In this document: in pieces, positions 1-9,441 of the stretch
How the letters are laid out: each line of letters begins with the position of its first letter
Position numbering within the stretch: the first letter of the stretch is position 1
Source of the DNA: Pseudomonas sp. DTU12.3
GTDB taxonomy: Bacteria > Pseudomonadota > Gammaproteobacteria > Pseudomonadales > Pseudomonadaceae
Direction: 5' to 3'
Length of the DNA stretch: 64,000 nucleotides
NCBI RefSeq assembly: GCF_004124275.1
Contig: NZ_CP027218.1
Span: 4,095,501-4,159,500, forward strand
Notes under the pieces: generated by a model
What the model was told of the DNA's origin: nothing
What the model saw: the letters and a program-made list of their open reading frames with translations, nothing else
Databases searched by the model: none
Position numbers and translations under genes: made by a program

Positions 1-276
1 CTGTTCGGCAGCGAAGAAAACTCTTCGAAAGCCGCACCGGTTCAAGAGCGTATTCCGGCGGCTTACGTGGCACTGGCGAAATCCGAAGCGGATCGTCTGG
101 GCGTCAATGACGGTGCCCTGCTGAGCCTCAACGTGGCCGGCCAGACCCTGCGTCTGCCGCTGCGCATCAATGAAGAACTGGGCGCAGGTCTGGTGGCATT
201 GCCTGCGGGCATCGCCGGCATTCCACCGGCATTCGCCGGCGTATCCGTCGACGGTCTGCAGGAGGCAGCGCAATGA
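1..276 (+). CDS. nuoG: NADH-quinone oxidoreductase subunit G, C-terminal end (partial)
   Basis: The open frame enters the window at base 1 and ends at 276, so only about the last 91 residues are visible. They match the C-terminal domain of NuoG, the large iron-sulfur subunit of the peripheral arm of complex I. The frame overlaps the start of nuoH by 4 bases (ATGA), as is usual in translationally coupled nuo operons. The iron-sulfur binding part lies outside the window. The identity rests mainly on this position directly upstream of nuoH plus a small hydrophobic beta-rich tail. Confidence 0.9.
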   Translation: MFGSEENSSKAAPVQERIPAAYVALAKSEADRLGVNDGALLSLNVAGQTLRLPLRINEELGAGLVALPAGIAGIPPAFAGVSVDGLQEAAQ

Positions 277-1280
277 CCTGGTTCACCCCTGAAGTGATCG
301 ATGTGATCCTCTCGGTCGTCAAAGCCATCGTGATTCTGTTGGCCGTGGTGGTTGCAGGCGCGTTGCTCAGCTTTGTCGAACGTCGCCTGCTGGGCTGGTG
401 GCAGGACCGCTACGGTCCGAACCGCGTTGGCCCGTTCGGTATGTTCCAGATCGCCGCCGACATGCTGAAGATGTTCTTCAAGGAAGACTGGACCCCGCCG
501 TTTGCCGACAAAGTGATCTTCACTTTGGCACCGGTGGTGGCCATGTCCGCCTTGCTGGTCGCGTTTGCGATCATCCCGATCACCCCGACCTGGGGCGTCG
601 CGGACCTGAACATCGGCTTGCTGTTCTTCTTCGCCATGGCCGGTCTGTCGGTCTACGCGGTGTTGTTCGCCGGCTGGTCGAGTAACAACAAGTTCGCCCT
701 GCTCGGCGCGTTGCGTGCTTCGGCGCAGACCGTGTCCTACGAAGTGTTCATGGGCCTGGCCCTGATGGGCATCGTGGTCCAGGTTGGCTCGTTCAACATG
801 CGTGACATCGTCGAGTACCAGGCGCAGAACCTGTGGTTCATCATTCCGCAGTTCTTCGGCTTCTGTACCTTCTTCATCGCTGGCGTCGCCGTGACTCACC
901 GTCACCCGTTCGACCAGCCGGAAGCGGAACAGGAACTGGCCGACGGTTACCACATTGAATACGCCGGTATGAAATGGGGCATGTTCTTCGTCGGTGAATA
1001 CATCGGCATCATCTTGATCTCGGCGCTGCTGGTCACCCTGTTCTTCGGTGGCTGGCACGGTCCGTTCGGCATCTTGCCGCAACTGGCTTTCCTCTGGTTC
1101 GCACTGAAGACCGCGTTCTTCATCATGCTGTTCATCCTGCTGCGCGCATCTATCCCGCGTCCGCGTTATGACCAGGTGATGGATTTCAGCTGGAAATTCT
1201 GCCTGCCACTGACCCTGATCAATTTGCTGGTGACCGCTGCGGTCGTGTTGTTGAACACGCCTGCAGTCGCGGTTCAGTGA
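273..1280 (+). CDS. nuoH: NADH-quinone oxidoreductase subunit H
   Basis: A 335-residue, multi-spanning membrane protein. NuoH joins the peripheral arm of complex I to the membrane arm and forms much of the quinone-binding chamber. The N-terminal helix ends in FVERRLLGWWQDRYGPNRVG, the signature loop of the family. The acidic loop HPFDQPEAEQELADGYHIEY (about residues 211-230) is the conserved quinone-site loop. Length is normal for the family. The start overlaps the nuoG stop by 4 bases, and nuoI follows 11 bases after the stop. Confidence 0.98.
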   Translation: MTWFTPEVIDVILSVVKAIVILLAVVVAGALLSFVERRLLGWWQDRYGPNRVGPFGMFQIAADMLKMFFKEDWTPPFADKVIFTLAPVVAMSALLVAFAIIPITPTWGVADLNIGLLFFFAMAGLSVYAVLFAGWSSNNKFALLGALRASAQTVSYEVFMGLALMGIVVQVGSFNMRDIVEYQAQNLWFIIPQFFGFCTFFIAGVAVTHRHPFDQPEAEQELADGYHIEYAGMKWGMFFVGEYIGIILISALLVTLFFGGWHGPFGILPQLAFLWFALKTAFFIMLFILLRASIPRPRYDQVMDFSWKFCLPLTLINLLVTAAVVLLNTPAVAVQ

Positions 1281-1291
1281 GGATTTGACCC

Positions 1292-1840
1292 ATGTTCAAA
1301 TATATTGGCGACATCATTAAGGGTACCGGTACCCAGTTGCGCAGCCTGGTCATGGTCTTCGGCCATGGCTTTCGCAAGCGCGACACCCTGCAATACCCGG
1401 AAGAAGCGGTCTACCTGCCACCACGCTACCGTGGTCGCATCGTCCTGACCCGCGACCCCGATGGCGAAGAGCGTTGCGTTGCCTGCAACCTGTGCGCCGT
1501 GGCTTGCCCGGTAGGTTGCATCTCGCTGCAGAAAGCTGAAACCGAAGACGGTCGCTGGTACCCGGACTTCTTCCGTATCAACTTCTCGCGCTGCATTTTC
1601 TGCGGTCTCTGCGAGGAAGCCTGTCCGACCACCGCAATCCAGCTGACACCGGATTTCGAGATGGCCGAGTTCAAACGTCAGGACCTGGTGTACGAGAAAG
1701 AAGATCTGCTGATCTCCGGCCCCGGCAAAAACCCTGATTACAACTTCTATCGTGTTGCAGGTATGGCAATCGCTGGCAAGCCGAAAGGCGCCGCACAGAA
1801 CGAAGCCGAACCGATCAACGTGAAGAGCTTGCTGCCTTAA
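1292..1840 (+). CDS. nuoI: NADH-quinone oxidoreductase subunit I (2x[4Fe-4S])
   Basis: A 182-residue ferredoxin-like subunit that carries electrons from NuoG/NuoB side clusters towards quinone. Two complete [4Fe-4S] motifs are visible: Cys62, 65, 68 and 72 (CVACNLCAVACP) and Cys101, 104, 107 and 111 (CIFCGLCEEACP). There are no membrane segments, in agreement with a peripheral-arm protein docked on NuoH. It lies between nuoH and nuoJ in the standard order, with 9 bases to nuoJ. Confidence 0.98.
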   Translation: MFKYIGDIIKGTGTQLRSLVMVFGHGFRKRDTLQYPEEAVYLPPRYRGRIVLTRDPDGEERCVACNLCAVACPVGCISLQKAETEDGRWYPDFFRINFSRCIFCGLCEEACPTTAIQLTPDFEMAEFKRQDLVYEKEDLLISGPGKNPDYNFYRVAGMAIAGKPKGAAQNEAEPINVKSLLP

Positions 1841-1849
1841 GGAAGAACG

Positions 1850-2350
1850 ATGGAATTCGCTTTCTATTTCGCATCGGGTATCGCTGTTGTGGCCACGCTA
1901 CGTGTGGTCACCAACACCAACCCTGTGCACGCCCTGCTCTACCTGATCATCTCGTTGATCGCCGTGGCCATGACCTTCTTCGCACTCGGCGCCCCGTTCG
2001 CCGGCGTGCTGGAAGTGATCGCCTACGCCGGCGCCATCATGGTGCTGTTCGTGTTCGTGGTGATGATGCTCAACCTCGGCCCCGCCGCGGTTCAGCAAGA
2101 ACGCGCCTGGCTCAAGCCCGGCATCTGGGCCGGGCCGGTGATTCTCGGCGCGCTGCTGCTGGCCGAACTGCTGTATGTGCTGTTCGCTCACCAGAGCGGC
2201 CAGTCCATCGGCCACACCACCGTAGACGCAAAAGCCGTGGGCATCAGCCTGTTCGGCCCGTACCTGCTGGTGGTCGAACTCGCCTCGATGCTGCTGCTCG
2301 CTGCAGCCGTCACGGCGTTCCATTTGGGCCGTAACGAGGCGAAGGAGTAA
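1850..2350 (+). CDS. nuoJ: NADH-quinone oxidoreductase subunit J
   Basis: A 166-residue membrane subunit of complex I with about five hydrophobic segments. The third helix contains the conserved Gly/Tyr-rich stretch FAGVLEVIAYAGAIMVLFVF, where a pi-bulge helix is involved in coupling redox chemistry to proton movement. It is preceded by a GGAAG-type ribosome binding site and followed 3 bases later by nuoK. Length and position are typical. Confidence 0.97.
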   Translation: MEFAFYFASGIAVVATLRVVTNTNPVHALLYLIISLIAVAMTFFALGAPFAGVLEVIAYAGAIMVLFVFVVMMLNLGPAAVQQERAWLKPGIWAGPVILGALLLAELLYVLFAHQSGQSIGHTTVDAKAVGISLFGPYLLVVELASMLLLAAAVTAFHLGRNEAKE

Positions 2351-2353
2351 GTC

Positions 2354-2662
2354 ATGCCTGCTATCCCTCTCGAACATGGTCTGGCGGTTGCCGGCATCCT
2401 GTTCTGCCTTGGTCTGGTCGGCCTGATGGTCCGCCGCAACATTTTGTTCGTGTTGATGAGTCTGGAAGTGATGATGAACGCCTCTGCACTGGCGTTCATT
2501 GTCGCGGGCGCCCGTTGGGGCCAGCCGGATGGACAGATCATGTTCATCCTGGTGATCAGCCTTGCAGCTGCCGAGGCCAGTATTGGTCTGGCGATCCTGC
2601 TGCAACTGTATCGCCGCTTCCACACGCTCGATATCGACGCTGCCAGTGAGATGCGCGGATGA
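2354..2662 (+). CDS. nuoK: NADH-quinone oxidoreductase subunit K
   Basis: A 102-residue subunit with three transmembrane helices, homologous to MrpC antiporter subunits. The conserved membrane glutamates are present: in LMSLEVMMNA (helix 2) and in LAAAEASIGLAI (helix 3). These residues line the proton path of the membrane arm. Its stop overlaps the nuoL start by 4 bases, indicating translational coupling. Confidence 0.98.
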   Translation: MPAIPLEHGLAVAGILFCLGLVGLMVRRNILFVLMSLEVMMNASALAFIVAGARWGQPDGQIMFILVISLAAAEASIGLAILLQLYRRFHTLDIDAASEMRG

Positions 2663-4512
2663 ACCTGATCTTTCTGACTTTCGTATTCCCTCTGCTCGGT
2701 TTTCTGCTGCTGTCGTTCTCCCGTGGACGCTGGTCGGAAAACCTCTCGGCGCTGATCGGCGTGGGTTCCATTGGCTTGTCGGCGATTGTCACCGCCTACA
2801 TCATCTGGCAATTCAACGTCGCGCCACCGGAAGGCGGTCACTACACCCTGGTGCTGTGGCAGTGGATGGCGGTCGAAGGCTTTAAGCCTGACTTCGCCCT
2901 CTACGTCGACGGCCTGTCGATCACCATGCTCGGCGTGGTGGTTGGCGTCGGTTTCCTGATCCACCTGTTCGCGTCCTGGTACATGCGCGGCGAAGCGGGC
3001 TACTCGCGCTTCTTCTCGTACACCAACCTGTTTATCGCCAGCATGCTGTTCCTGGTGCTCGGCGATAACCTGTTGTTCCTGTACTTCGGCTGGGAAGGCG
3101 TGGGCCTGTGCTCGTACCTGTTGATCGGTTTCTACTACAGCAACCGCAACAACGGTAACGCCGCACTCAAGGCGTTCATCGTGACCCGGATCGGCGACGT
3201 GTTCATGGCCATCGGCCTGTTCATCCTGTTCCAGCAAGTGGGCACGCTGAACATCCAGGAACTGCTGGTGCTGGCACCGCAGAAATTCCAGGTCGGCGAC
3301 TTCTGGATCACCCTGGCGACTTTGATGCTGCTGGGTGGTGCGGTCGGTAAATCGGCGCAACTGCCGCTGCAAACCTGGCTCGCGGACGCGATGGCCGGCC
3401 CGACCCCGGTTTCGGCACTGATCCACGCTGCAACCATGGTTACTGCGGGTGTTTACCTGATCGCCCGTACCCACGGCCTGTTCACCCTGGCGCCGGACAT
3501 CCTGCACCTGGTCGGCATCGTCGGTGGTGTGACCCTGGTACTGGCAGGTTTCGCCGCACTGGTACAGACCGACATCAAACGTATCCTCGCCTACTCGACC
3601 ATGAGCCAGATCGGCTACATGTTCCTGGCGCTGGGCGTGGGCGCATGGGATGGCGCGATTTTCCACCTGATGACCCACGCCTTCTTCAAGGCCCTGCTGT
3701 TCCTTGCTTCCGGTGCGGTGATCGTTGCCTGCCACCACGAGCAGAACATCTTCAAGATGGGCGGTCTGTGGAAAAAACTGCCACTGGCCTACGCCAGCTT
3801 CATCGTCGGCGGCGCGGCACTGTCGGCCCTGCCACTGGTGACCGCAGGCTTCTACTCCAAGGACGAAATCCTTTGGGAAGCGTTCGCCAGCGGCAACCAC
3901 GGTCTGCTTTACGCAGGTCTGGTCGGCGCATTCATGACGTCGCTGTACACCTTCCGCCTGATCTTCATCACGTTCCACGGTGAAGCCAAGACTGAAGCCC
4001 ACGCCGGTCACGGCATCGCTCACTGGCTGCCGCTGTCGGTACTGATCGTGCTGTCGACCTTCGTCGGCGCGATGATCGTTCCACCGCTGCACGGCGTTCT
4101 GCCAGAAAGCGTTGGCCATGCTGGCGGCGAAGCCAAGCACAGTCTGGAAATCGCTTCGGGCGCTATCGCCCTGGCCGGTATCCTGCTGGCAGCGCTGCTG
4201 TTCCTCGGCAAACGTCGCTTCGTCACGGCGATCGCCAACAGCGGCATCGGCCGTTTCCTTTCGGCCTGGTGGTTCGCTGCCTGGGGCTTCGACTGGATCT
4301 ACGACAAACTGTTCGTCAAGCCTTACCTGGCGATCAGCCACGTACTGCGCAAAGACCCGCTCGACCAGACCATCGGTCTGATCCCGCGTATGGCCAAGGG
4401 TGGTCACACTGCCCTGAGCCGCACCGAGACCGGTCAACTGCGTTGGTACGCTGCTTCGATGGCTGCTGGTGCCGTGCTGGTGATTGGCGCCATCGTGCTG
4501 GTAGCGGTCTGA
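2659..4512 (+). CDS. nuoL: NADH-quinone oxidoreductase subunit L (antiporter-like)
   Basis: The 617-residue distal antiporter-like subunit of complex I, with about 16 membrane helices and the long C-terminal lateral helix region. The key membrane glutamate lies in FGWEGVGLCSYLL, and the conserved lysine region in GGAVGKSAQLPLQTWLADAM followed by GPTPVSALIHAATMVTAGVY is the NuoL/M/N signature. Another signature, DIKRILAYSTMSQIGYM, follows. It overlaps nuoK by 4 bases and is 39 bases from nuoM. Confidence 0.98.
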   Translation: MNLIFLTFVFPLLGFLLLSFSRGRWSENLSALIGVGSIGLSAIVTAYIIWQFNVAPPEGGHYTLVLWQWMAVEGFKPDFALYVDGLSITMLGVVVGVGFLIHLFASWYMRGEAGYSRFFSYTNLFIASMLFLVLGDNLLFLYFGWEGVGLCSYLLIGFYYSNRNNGNAALKAFIVTRIGDVFMAIGLFILFQQVGTLNIQELLVLAPQKFQVGDFWITLATLMLLGGAVGKSAQLPLQTWLADAMAGPTPVSALIHAATMVTAGVYLIARTHGLFTLAPDILHLVGIVGGVTLVLAGFAALVQTDIKRILAYSTMSQIGYMFLALGVGAWDGAIFHLMTHAFFKALLFLASGAVIVACHHEQNIFKMGGLWKKLPLAYASFIVGGAALSALPLVTAGFYSKDEILWEAFASGNHGLLYAGLVGAFMTSLYTFRLIFITFHGEAKTEAHAGHGIAHWLPLSVLIVLSTFVGAMIVPPLHGVLPESVGHAGGEAKHSLEIASGAIALAGILLAALLFLGKRRFVTAIANSGIGRFLSAWWFAAWGFDWIYDKLFVKPYLAISHVLRKDPLDQTIGLIPRMAKGGHTALSRTETGQLRWYAASMAAGAVLVIGAIVLVAV

Positions 4513-4551
4513 TATGAACCTTGCGAATTTGCGAAAGGAAACGAGCCCGTC

Positions 4552-6084
4552 ATGATTCTGCCTTGGCTAATCCTGATCCCCTTCATCGGCGGCCTGCTGT
4601 GCTGGATGGGTGAGCGCTTCGGCGCTACCCTCCCCCGCTGGATTGCGCTGTTGACCATGACCCTGGAACTCGCCCTCGGCCTCTGGCTGTGGGCCCACGG
4701 TGACTATTCATTTGCTCCGGCGCCTGGCGCCGATCCGACCTGGGCGCTTGAGTTCAAGCATGTCTGGATCCAGCGCTTCGGCATCAACGTGCACCTGGCC
4801 CTCGACGGCCTGTCGCTGTTGATGATCCTGCTGACCGGTCTGCTGGGTATCCTCTCGGTACTCTGCTCGTGGAAAGAGATTCAACGTCACGTTGGCTTCT
4901 TCCACCTGAACCTGATGTGGATCCTGGGCGGCGTTGTCGGCGTGTTCCTCGCCCTCGACCTGTTCATGTTCTTCTTCTTCTGGGAAATGATGCTGGTGCC
5001 GATGTACTTCCTCATCGCGCTCTGGGGTCACAGTTCTTCGGACGGCAAGAAAACCCGGATCTACGCGGCGACCAAGTTCTTCATCTTCACTCAGGCTTCC
5101 GGCCTGATCATGCTGGTGGCGATCCTCGGTCTGGTGCTGGTCAACTTCAACAACACTGGCGTGATTACTTTCAACTACGCCGACCTGTTGAAAACCAAGA
5201 TGTCGATGACCACCGAGTACATCCTCATGCTCGGCTTCTTCATCGCTTTCGCGGTCAAGCTGCCGGTCGTACCGTTCCATTCGTGGTTGCCTGATGCCCA
5301 CGCCCAGGCGCCGACTGCAGGTTCCGTCGACCTCGCCGGTATTCTGCTGAAAACCGCTGCCTACGGTCTGCTGCGTTTCGCCCTGCCGTTGTTCCCGAAT
5401 GCTTCGGCCGAGTTCGCGCCGATCGCCATGACCCTCGGTCTGATCGGGATCTTCTACGGTGCGTTCCTCGCGTTCGCGCAAACCGACATCAAGCGCCTGA
5501 TCGCCTTCTCCTCCGTTTCCCACATGGGCTTCGTGTTGATCGGCATCTACTCCGGCAGCCAACTGGCCCTGCAAGGTGCAGTGATCCAGATGTTGGCGCA
5601 CGGTGTTTCGGCGGCGGCACTGTTTATCCTCAGCGGTCAGTTGTACGAGCGTCTGCACACTCGTGACATGCGGGAGATGGGCGGTCTGTGGTCGCGTATC
5701 GCTTACCTGCCGGCGATCAGCCTGTTCTTTGCGGCCGCGTCCTTGGGTCTGCCGGGTACCGGTAACTTTGTCGGTGAGTTCCTGATCCTGATCGGTACGT
5801 TCGCCAGCGCGCCATGGATCACCGCGATTGCTACCTCCGGTCTGGTGTTCGGTTCGGTCTACTCGCTGATCATGATCCACCGTGCCTACTTCGGTCCGTC
5901 GAAATCGGATTCGATCCTGCACGGTATGGACGCTCGCGAACTGATCATGGTGCTGGGCCTTGCGGTACTGCTGATTTACCTCGGCGTGTACCCGCAACCG
6001 TTCCTCGACACGTCTGCCGCCACGATGCATGGCGTACAGCAGTGGCTCGGCACCGCCTTCACTCAACTCGCTTCGGCCCGGTAA
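4552..6084 (+). CDS. nuoM: NADH-quinone oxidoreductase subunit M (antiporter-like)
   Basis: A 510-residue antiporter-like proton-pumping subunit. The membrane glutamate is in FFFFWEMMLVPMYFL, the broken-helix lysine region is in FAVKLPVVPFHSWLPDAHAQ, and the conserved DIKRLIAFSSVSHMGFVL motif is present. A ribosome binding site (GAAAGGAAACG) precedes the ATG. nuoN starts 7 bases after the stop. Normal family length. Confidence 0.98.
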   Translation: MILPWLILIPFIGGLLCWMGERFGATLPRWIALLTMTLELALGLWLWAHGDYSFAPAPGADPTWALEFKHVWIQRFGINVHLALDGLSLLMILLTGLLGILSVLCSWKEIQRHVGFFHLNLMWILGGVVGVFLALDLFMFFFFWEMMLVPMYFLIALWGHSSSDGKKTRIYAATKFFIFTQASGLIMLVAILGLVLVNFNNTGVITFNYADLLKTKMSMTTEYILMLGFFIAFAVKLPVVPFHSWLPDAHAQAPTAGSVDLAGILLKTAAYGLLRFALPLFPNASAEFAPIAMTLGLIGIFYGAFLAFAQTDIKRLIAFSSVSHMGFVLIGIYSGSQLALQGAVIQMLAHGVSAAALFILSGQLYERLHTRDMREMGGLWSRIAYLPAISLFFAAASLGLPGTGNFVGEFLILIGTFASAPWITAIATSGLVFGSVYSLIMIHRAYFGPSKSDSILHGMDARELIMVLGLAVLLIYLGVYPQPFLDTSAATMHGVQQWLGTAFTQLASAR

Positions 6085-6091
6085 GAGCGCT

Positions 6092-7555
6092 ATGGAATTC
6101 ACGATTCAACACTTTATTGCGCTTGCGCCACTGTTGATCACCAGCCTCACCATTATCGTGGTGATGCTGGCAATCGCCTGGCGCCGCAACCACTCGCAGA
6201 CCTTCCTGATCTCGGTCGCCGGTCTGAACCTGGCCTTGCTGTCGATCCTGCCGGCATTGAAAGTCGCGCCTTTGGCCGTGACCCCGTTGCTGCAGATCGA
6301 CTCGTTTGCCTGCCTGTACATGGCACTGATCCTGGTCGCCACCCTCGCCTGCGTCACCCTCGCCCACGCCTATTTGGGTGATGGCGGTACGGGTTACCCG
6401 GGCAACCGTGAAGAACTGTACTTGCTGATCCTGATGGCCGCCGCCGGTGGTCTGGTTCTGGTCAGCGCGCAGCACCTGGCCGGTTTGTTCATCGGTCTGG
6501 AACTGCTCTCGGTACCGGTTTACGGTCTGGTGGCTTACGCCTTCTTCAACAAGCGTTCGCTGGAAGCCGGCATCAAATACATGGTGCTGTCGGCCGCCGG
6601 TTCCGCGTTCCTGTTGTTCGGTATGGCGCTGCTGTACGCAGACTCGGGTTCGCTGAGCTTCGTCGGTATCGGTCAGGCTCTGGCTGCAACTGGCCTGCCT
6701 AGCTCGCTGGCGCAACTGGGCCTGGGCATGATGCTGATCGGTCTGGCGTTCAAGCTGTCGCTGGTACCGTTCCACCTGTGGACGCCGGACGTCTACGAAG
6801 GTGCTCCGGCTCCAGTGGCTGCGTTCCTCGCGACCGCGTCGAAAGTGGCAGTGTTTGCGGTGATGGTGCGTCTGTTCCAGATCTCCCCTGCCGCCAGCAG
6901 TGGTGTACTGAGCGACGTGCTGACCGTTATCGCCATCGCCTCGATCCTGTTCGGTAACCTGCTGGCCCTGACCCAGAGCAACCTCAAGCGTCTGCTCGGT
7001 TACTCGTCCATCGCGCACTTCGGCTACCTGCTGATCGCGCTGGTGGCGAGCAAGGGTCTGGCGGTGGAAGCCATCGGCGTGTACCTGGTCACCTACGTGA
7101 TCACCAGCCTCGGCGCTTTCGGCGTGATCACCCTGATGTCCTCGCCGTATAACGGTCGTGACGCAGATGCCTTGTACGAATACCGCGGCCTGTTCTGGCG
7201 CCGTCCGTACCTGACCGCCGTACTGACCGTGATGATGTTGTCGCTGGCGGGTATCCCGCTGACTGCTGGCTTCATCGGCAAGTTCTACATCATCGCTACC
7301 GGTGTTGAATCGCACCAATGGTGGCTGGTCGGTTCGCTGGTGCTGGGCAGCGCCATCGGCGTTTTCTACTACCTGCGCGTGATGGTCACCCTGTACCTGA
7401 TCGAGCCAAACCTGCGTCGCCACGACGCCCAGCTGCACTGGGAACAGAAGGCAGGCGGCGTAATGCTGCTGGCCATCGCTCTGGTCGCATTCTTCCTGGG
7501 TGTGTACCCGCAGCCATTGCTGACACTGGTTCAGCAGGCGGGTCTGGCGGGCTGA
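6092..7555 (+). CDS. nuoN: NADH-quinone oxidoreductase subunit N (antiporter-like)
   Basis: A 487-residue membrane subunit, the last gene of the nuo operon. The ATG at 6092 (MEFTIQHFIALAP) was chosen over an upstream in-frame start at 6029, because the latter lies inside nuoM. Family features include GLELLSVPVYGLVAYAF, the lysine-containing AFKLSLVPFHLWTPDVYEGA and the LKRLLGYSSIAHFGYLLIAL segment. A strong rho-independent terminator follows about 20 bases after the stop, so the nuo transcript ends here. Confidence 0.97.
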   Translation: MEFTIQHFIALAPLLITSLTIIVVMLAIAWRRNHSQTFLISVAGLNLALLSILPALKVAPLAVTPLLQIDSFACLYMALILVATLACVTLAHAYLGDGGTGYPGNREELYLLILMAAAGGLVLVSAQHLAGLFIGLELLSVPVYGLVAYAFFNKRSLEAGIKYMVLSAAGSAFLLFGMALLYADSGSLSFVGIGQALAATGLPSSLAQLGLGMMLIGLAFKLSLVPFHLWTPDVYEGAPAPVAAFLATASKVAVFAVMVRLFQISPAASSGVLSDVLTVIAIASILFGNLLALTQSNLKRLLGYSSIAHFGYLLIALVASKGLAVEAIGVYLVTYVITSLGAFGVITLMSSPYNGRDADALYEYRGLFWRRPYLTAVLTVMMLSLAGIPLTAGFIGKFYIIATGVESHQWWLVGSLVLGSAIGVFYYLRVMVTLYLIEPNLRRHDAQLHWEQKAGGVMLLAIALVAFFLGVYPQPLLTLVQQAGLAG

Positions 7556-7576
7556 TTGCTCGGCTGGCTACACATG

Positions 7577-7607
7577 AAAACGGCACCTTCGGGTGCCGTT
7601 TTTTTTT
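7577..7607 (+). terminator. Rho-independent terminator of the nuo operon
   Basis: A GC-rich inverted repeat (AACGGCACC, TTC-type loop, GGTGCCGTT) is followed directly by a run of T. It lies 21 bases downstream of the nuoN stop codon. Confidence 0.95.
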
Positions 7608-7617
7608 GCAATTTCAA

Positions 7618-7693
7618 GATCAAAAGATCGCAGCCTGCGGCAGCTCCTACAGGTATTCGTGTAGGAGCTGCCGAAGGCTGCGATCTTTTGATC
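7618..7693. repeat. REP pair, family A
   Basis: Two inverted copies of the family A REP, each running from GTAGGAGCTGCCG through GGCTGCGATC to TTTTGATC, are separated by a short spacer and form one long hairpin. Positioned directly after the nuo terminator. Confidence 0.95.
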
Positions 7694-7864
7694 TCCCCCG
7701 CACCATTACATTAATGAGCAAAACACATAACTCTATAGCGCAAATCCGCAAAAACCTTTTCCTCTCTCCAGCAGTCACTCCTTAACGAGACCGGCGCTCA
7801 CGCCGGCACGCCCGTTTGGGCCATTTGACCCTGCTGCCCTGATTGAGAAAAAAGGAATCGAACC

Positions 7865-8488
7865 ATGACGATTTCCCGACGCAGATTTCTGATCCTTGGC
7901 GCCGTCACCGCGACGGCGTTCGCCATGCCGCCGTTTATCAGCCTCAAGGCCTACGCGGCCAACCTGGAGCAACCGGCCATGAGCAAAGTAACGATCAACG
8001 TCAACGGCAAACCGCGTGAACTGCATGTCGATACGCGCACGACCCTGCTCGATGCGCTGCGTGAACACCTGCACCTGACCGGCAGTAAAAAAGGCTGCGA
8101 CCACGGCCAGTGCGGCGCCTGTACAGTGATCGCCGATGGCCGCCGGATCAATTCCTGCCTGACCCTGGCGGTGATGCACGAAGGCAGTGAAATCACCACC
8201 ATCGAAGGCCTCGGCATGCCCGACAGCCTGCATCCGATGCAAGCGGCGTTCATCAAACACGACGGTTACCAGTGCGGTTATTGCACGCCGGGGCAGATTT
8301 GCTCGGCGGTCGCCGTCATCAAGGAAATTCGCGACGGCATCCCCAGCCACGCCAGTGCCAGCCTGACCGAACCGCCGCAACTGATCGCGGCGGAATTTCA
8401 GGAGCGCATGAGCGGCAATATCTGCCGTTGCGGCGCCTACTCGAACATCATCGAAGCCATCACTGAAATCGCGGAGGTGCCGGCATGA
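7865..8488 (+). CDS. paoA: Periplasmic aldehyde oxidoreductase, [2Fe-2S] subunit
   Basis: A 207-residue small subunit of a molybdenum hydroxylase of the xanthine oxidase family, oxidising aldehydes in the periplasm. The N-terminus has a Tat motif (SRRRFLILG) and a hydrophobic stretch, so the assembled complex is exported folded. A plant-type [2Fe-2S] site (Cys78, 83, 86, 98) is followed by the second [2Fe-2S] site (Cys137, 140, 187, 189 in CGYC and CRC). Sequence and gene order match E. coli PaoABC closely. It overlaps paoB by 4 bases. The molybdopterin cytosine dinucleotide insertion chaperone PaoD is not in this window. Confidence 0.93.
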   Translation: MTISRRRFLILGAVTATAFAMPPFISLKAYAANLEQPAMSKVTINVNGKPRELHVDTRTTLLDALREHLHLTGSKKGCDHGQCGACTVIADGRRINSCLTLAVMHEGSEITTIEGLGMPDSLHPMQAAFIKHDGYQCGYCTPGQICSAVAVIKEIRDGIPSHASASLTEPPQLIAAEFQERMSGNICRCGAYSNIIEAITEIAEVPA

Positions 8489-9441
8489 GACCGTTCAATT
8501 ACAGCCGCGCCGACTCGCCTGCCGCCGCTGCTGCGCAAGCCGCTCAAGTCGAAGGCGCAAGGTTCATCGCCGGTGGCACCAACCTGCTCGACCTGATGAA
8601 ACTCGACATCGAAACCCCGCTGCACCTGATCGACGTCAATCACCTCGGCCTGGACCAGATCGAAGCCACACCCGAGGGCGGACTGCGCATCGGCGCGCTG
8701 GTGCGCAACACCGATCTGGCTGCCGACGCACGCATCAGAAAGGATTACGCCCTGCTCTCGCGCGCACTGCTTGCCGGGGCTTCCGGGCAATTACGCAACA
8801 TGGCCAGCACCTCCGGCAACCTGCTGCAGCGCACGCGTTGCCCGTATTTCTACGACACCCATCAAGCCTGCAACAAACGTAATCCCGGCAGCGGCTGCGC
8901 AGCGATTGGCGGCGTCAGTCGGCAACTGGGCATCATCGGCGTCAGCGATGCCTGCATCGCCACCCATCCGAGCGACATGGCGATTGCCATGCGCGCACTC
9001 GATGCACAGATTGAAACGGTGAAACCCGACGGCAGCACGCGCAGCATCGCAATCGCGGATTTCCACCAATTGCCGGGCACCACGCCGAACATCGAAACCA
9101 GCCTGACGCCAAGCGAATTCATCACGGCGGTGACCTTGCCCGCACCGGTTGGCGGCACGCACGTCTATCACAAGGTCCGTGATCGTTCGTCGTACGCCTT
9201 TGCGCTGGTCTCGGTGGGTCTGATTCTGCAAAAAGACGGCAGCGGGCGCATCGCCGTCGGCGGTATCGCGCCGAAACCCTGGCGCGTCGAAGCCGCCGAA
9301 GCGCTGCTGCCCAAAGGCGCCAAAGCCGTCAGCGAACGCCTGCTCGACGGTGCCACGCCGACGCACGATAACCAATTCAAACTGACCCTGGTCGAGCGCA
9401 CGCTCGGTTCAGTGTTGGCGCAAGCGAGGGACGAAGCATGA
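8485..9441 (+). CDS. paoB: Periplasmic aldehyde oxidoreductase, FAD subunit
   Basis: A 318-residue FAD-binding subunit with the IAGGTNLLDLMK flavin-binding motif near residue 30. It has the cysteine-containing insertion CPYFYDTHQACNKRNPGSGC (about residues 119-138) that in E. coli PaoB binds an extra [4Fe-4S] cluster. The length equals that of the E. coli protein. It has no signal peptide of its own, so it should be carried out with PaoA through the Tat system. It overlaps both neighbours by 4 bases. Confidence 0.92.
   Translation: MRPFNYSRADSPAAAAAQAAQVEGARFIAGGTNLLDLMKLDIETPLHLIDVNHLGLDQIEATPEGGLRIGALVRNTDLAADARIRKDYALLSRALLAGASGQLRNMASTSGNLLQRTRCPYFYDTHQACNKRNPGSGCAAIGGVSRQLGIIGVSDACIATHPSDMAIAMRALDAQIETVKPDGSTRSIAIADFHQLPGTTPNIETSLTPSEFITAVTLPAPVGGTHVYHKVRDRSSYAFALVSVGLILQKDGSGRIAVGGIAPKPWRVEAAEALLPKGAKAVSERLLDGATPTHDNQFKLTLVERTLGSVLAQARDEA

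Noticed and set aside
2188..4437. A 749-codon open frame on the reverse strand, antisense to nuoK-nuoL
   Set aside because: It is a mirror frame produced by the GC-rich third positions of nuoL; the product is low-complexity (Gln, His, Asp, Arg) with no domain and no ribosome binding site.
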